From positions 45,915 through 109,914 of the forward strand of contig JAFTFX010000001.1 of assembly GCA_017458225.1 (NCBI GenBank): a stretch of DNA of 64,000 nt, in the 5' to 3' direction. The translations under genes and the position numbers were made by a program. Positions 63,792 through 64,000 of this stretch are shown one piece after another (the first letter of the stretch is position 1; every line of letters starts with the position of its first letter). Below the pieces are notes generated by a model. It searched no databases. It had not been told where the DNA came from and saw only the letters and a program-made list of their open reading frames with translations. This DNA comes from Prevotella sp. Its GTDB lineage: Bacteria > Bacteroidota > Bacteroidia > Bacteroidales > Bacteroidaceae.

Positions 63792-64000
63792 CCGCGTTCT
63801 TCCTTTGGGGGATGGACTGAACTTTTCAGAAACAGTTTTATTAATCAAATAATGATAAATATCCTAAAATCCGCAGATAATTTTTCAACGGTCTAGTCTT
63901 GCCGTCATTTGAGACATGCCTGTCTGTTTTTTTTGCCATACAAGCGCGTAATCCGACGGGACATGAACTAGTTCCCCCTTACCCCGTAAGGTCGAGAGGC

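Noticed and set aside
1-64000. tRNA, rRNA, prophage or complete insertion sequence
   Set aside because: No T-loop-like GGTTCGAATCC patterns, no rRNA core sequences, and no intact transposase, integrase or phage structural gene were seen.

Overview
The window looks like a chromosomal segment of a Prevotella-like member of the Bacteroidales (Prevotellaceae). The evidence is repeated -33/-7 promoters of the Bacteroidetes type (TTTG, about 20 bp, TAnnTTTG), a secreted protein with the SGQRV...KGLYIVNGKKV tail common in Prevotella, a Bacteroidales-type ferredoxin-dependent 2-oxoacid oxidoreductase operon, a two-subunit methylmalonyl-CoA mutase, a long SecA with a C-terminal zinc motif, and a tatAC pair without tatB. 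No rRNA, tRNA, CRISPR array, complete transposon or prophage was seen.

Layout. 1-2970: tyrA end, an EamA transporter, a TerB/J-domain protein and queH. 2971-7446: a structured RNA, a large secreted protein, a 59-residue glycine/aspartate-rich peptide, and a HigA antitoxin whose HigB toxin has shrunk to 19 codons. 7561-10230: ffh, then a perfect 33-bp hairpin and remnants of two AAA-type ATPase genes. 10397-12891: a secreted protein on the minus strand with a structured leader RNA, then a three-gene DUF3791-DUF3990-DUF3791 cassette flanked by direct repeats that carry promoters. 12970-19889: folD, a TPR peptide, the four-subunit 2-oxoacid:ferredoxin oxidoreductase, and a membrane sensor joined directly to an AraC-type DNA-binding domain. 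20138-24862: ribE, mfd and hsp20. 24996-28820 (minus): tatA-tatC with a polyferredoxin membrane protein and an iron-sulfur aldo/keto reductase that look like Tat substrates. 29161-37609: pheT, a YebC regulator, paired lipoproteins, a TSCPD protein, lepA and a Crp-like regulator. 37704-46958 (mostly minus): RNase G, a 29-residue basic peptide, HU, an ABC ATPase, secA, a phosphatase-like protein and a DUF4105 protein. 47046-52518: an outer-membrane protein, lptC, a CorC/HlyC protein and a periplasmic isomerase. 53112-63673: a DPP-IV-type peptidase, a GH105-DUF4861 protein, mutA-mutB, an Rpn remnant, a structured RNA and map.

Three signals are not explained by ordinary genes. First, two long rod-shaped RNAs (3298-3515 plus; 11600-11813 minus) share an internal loop, GAA opposite RCCU, and unpaired motifs, while their helices differ in sequence but still pair. 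A third RNA (62425-62643 minus) shares only the loop and the architecture. Second, a palindromic element of about 100 bp sits in frame inside both mfd and pheT, read in the same frame in both, much like the Rickettsia palindromic elements. Third, three intergenic arrays of unrelated sequence all repeat with a 22-bp period (3005-3094, 28968-29033, 52810-52964), and a fourth array has a 9-bp period (31732-31821). All function calls come from reading the sequence and recalling families; no database search was run.
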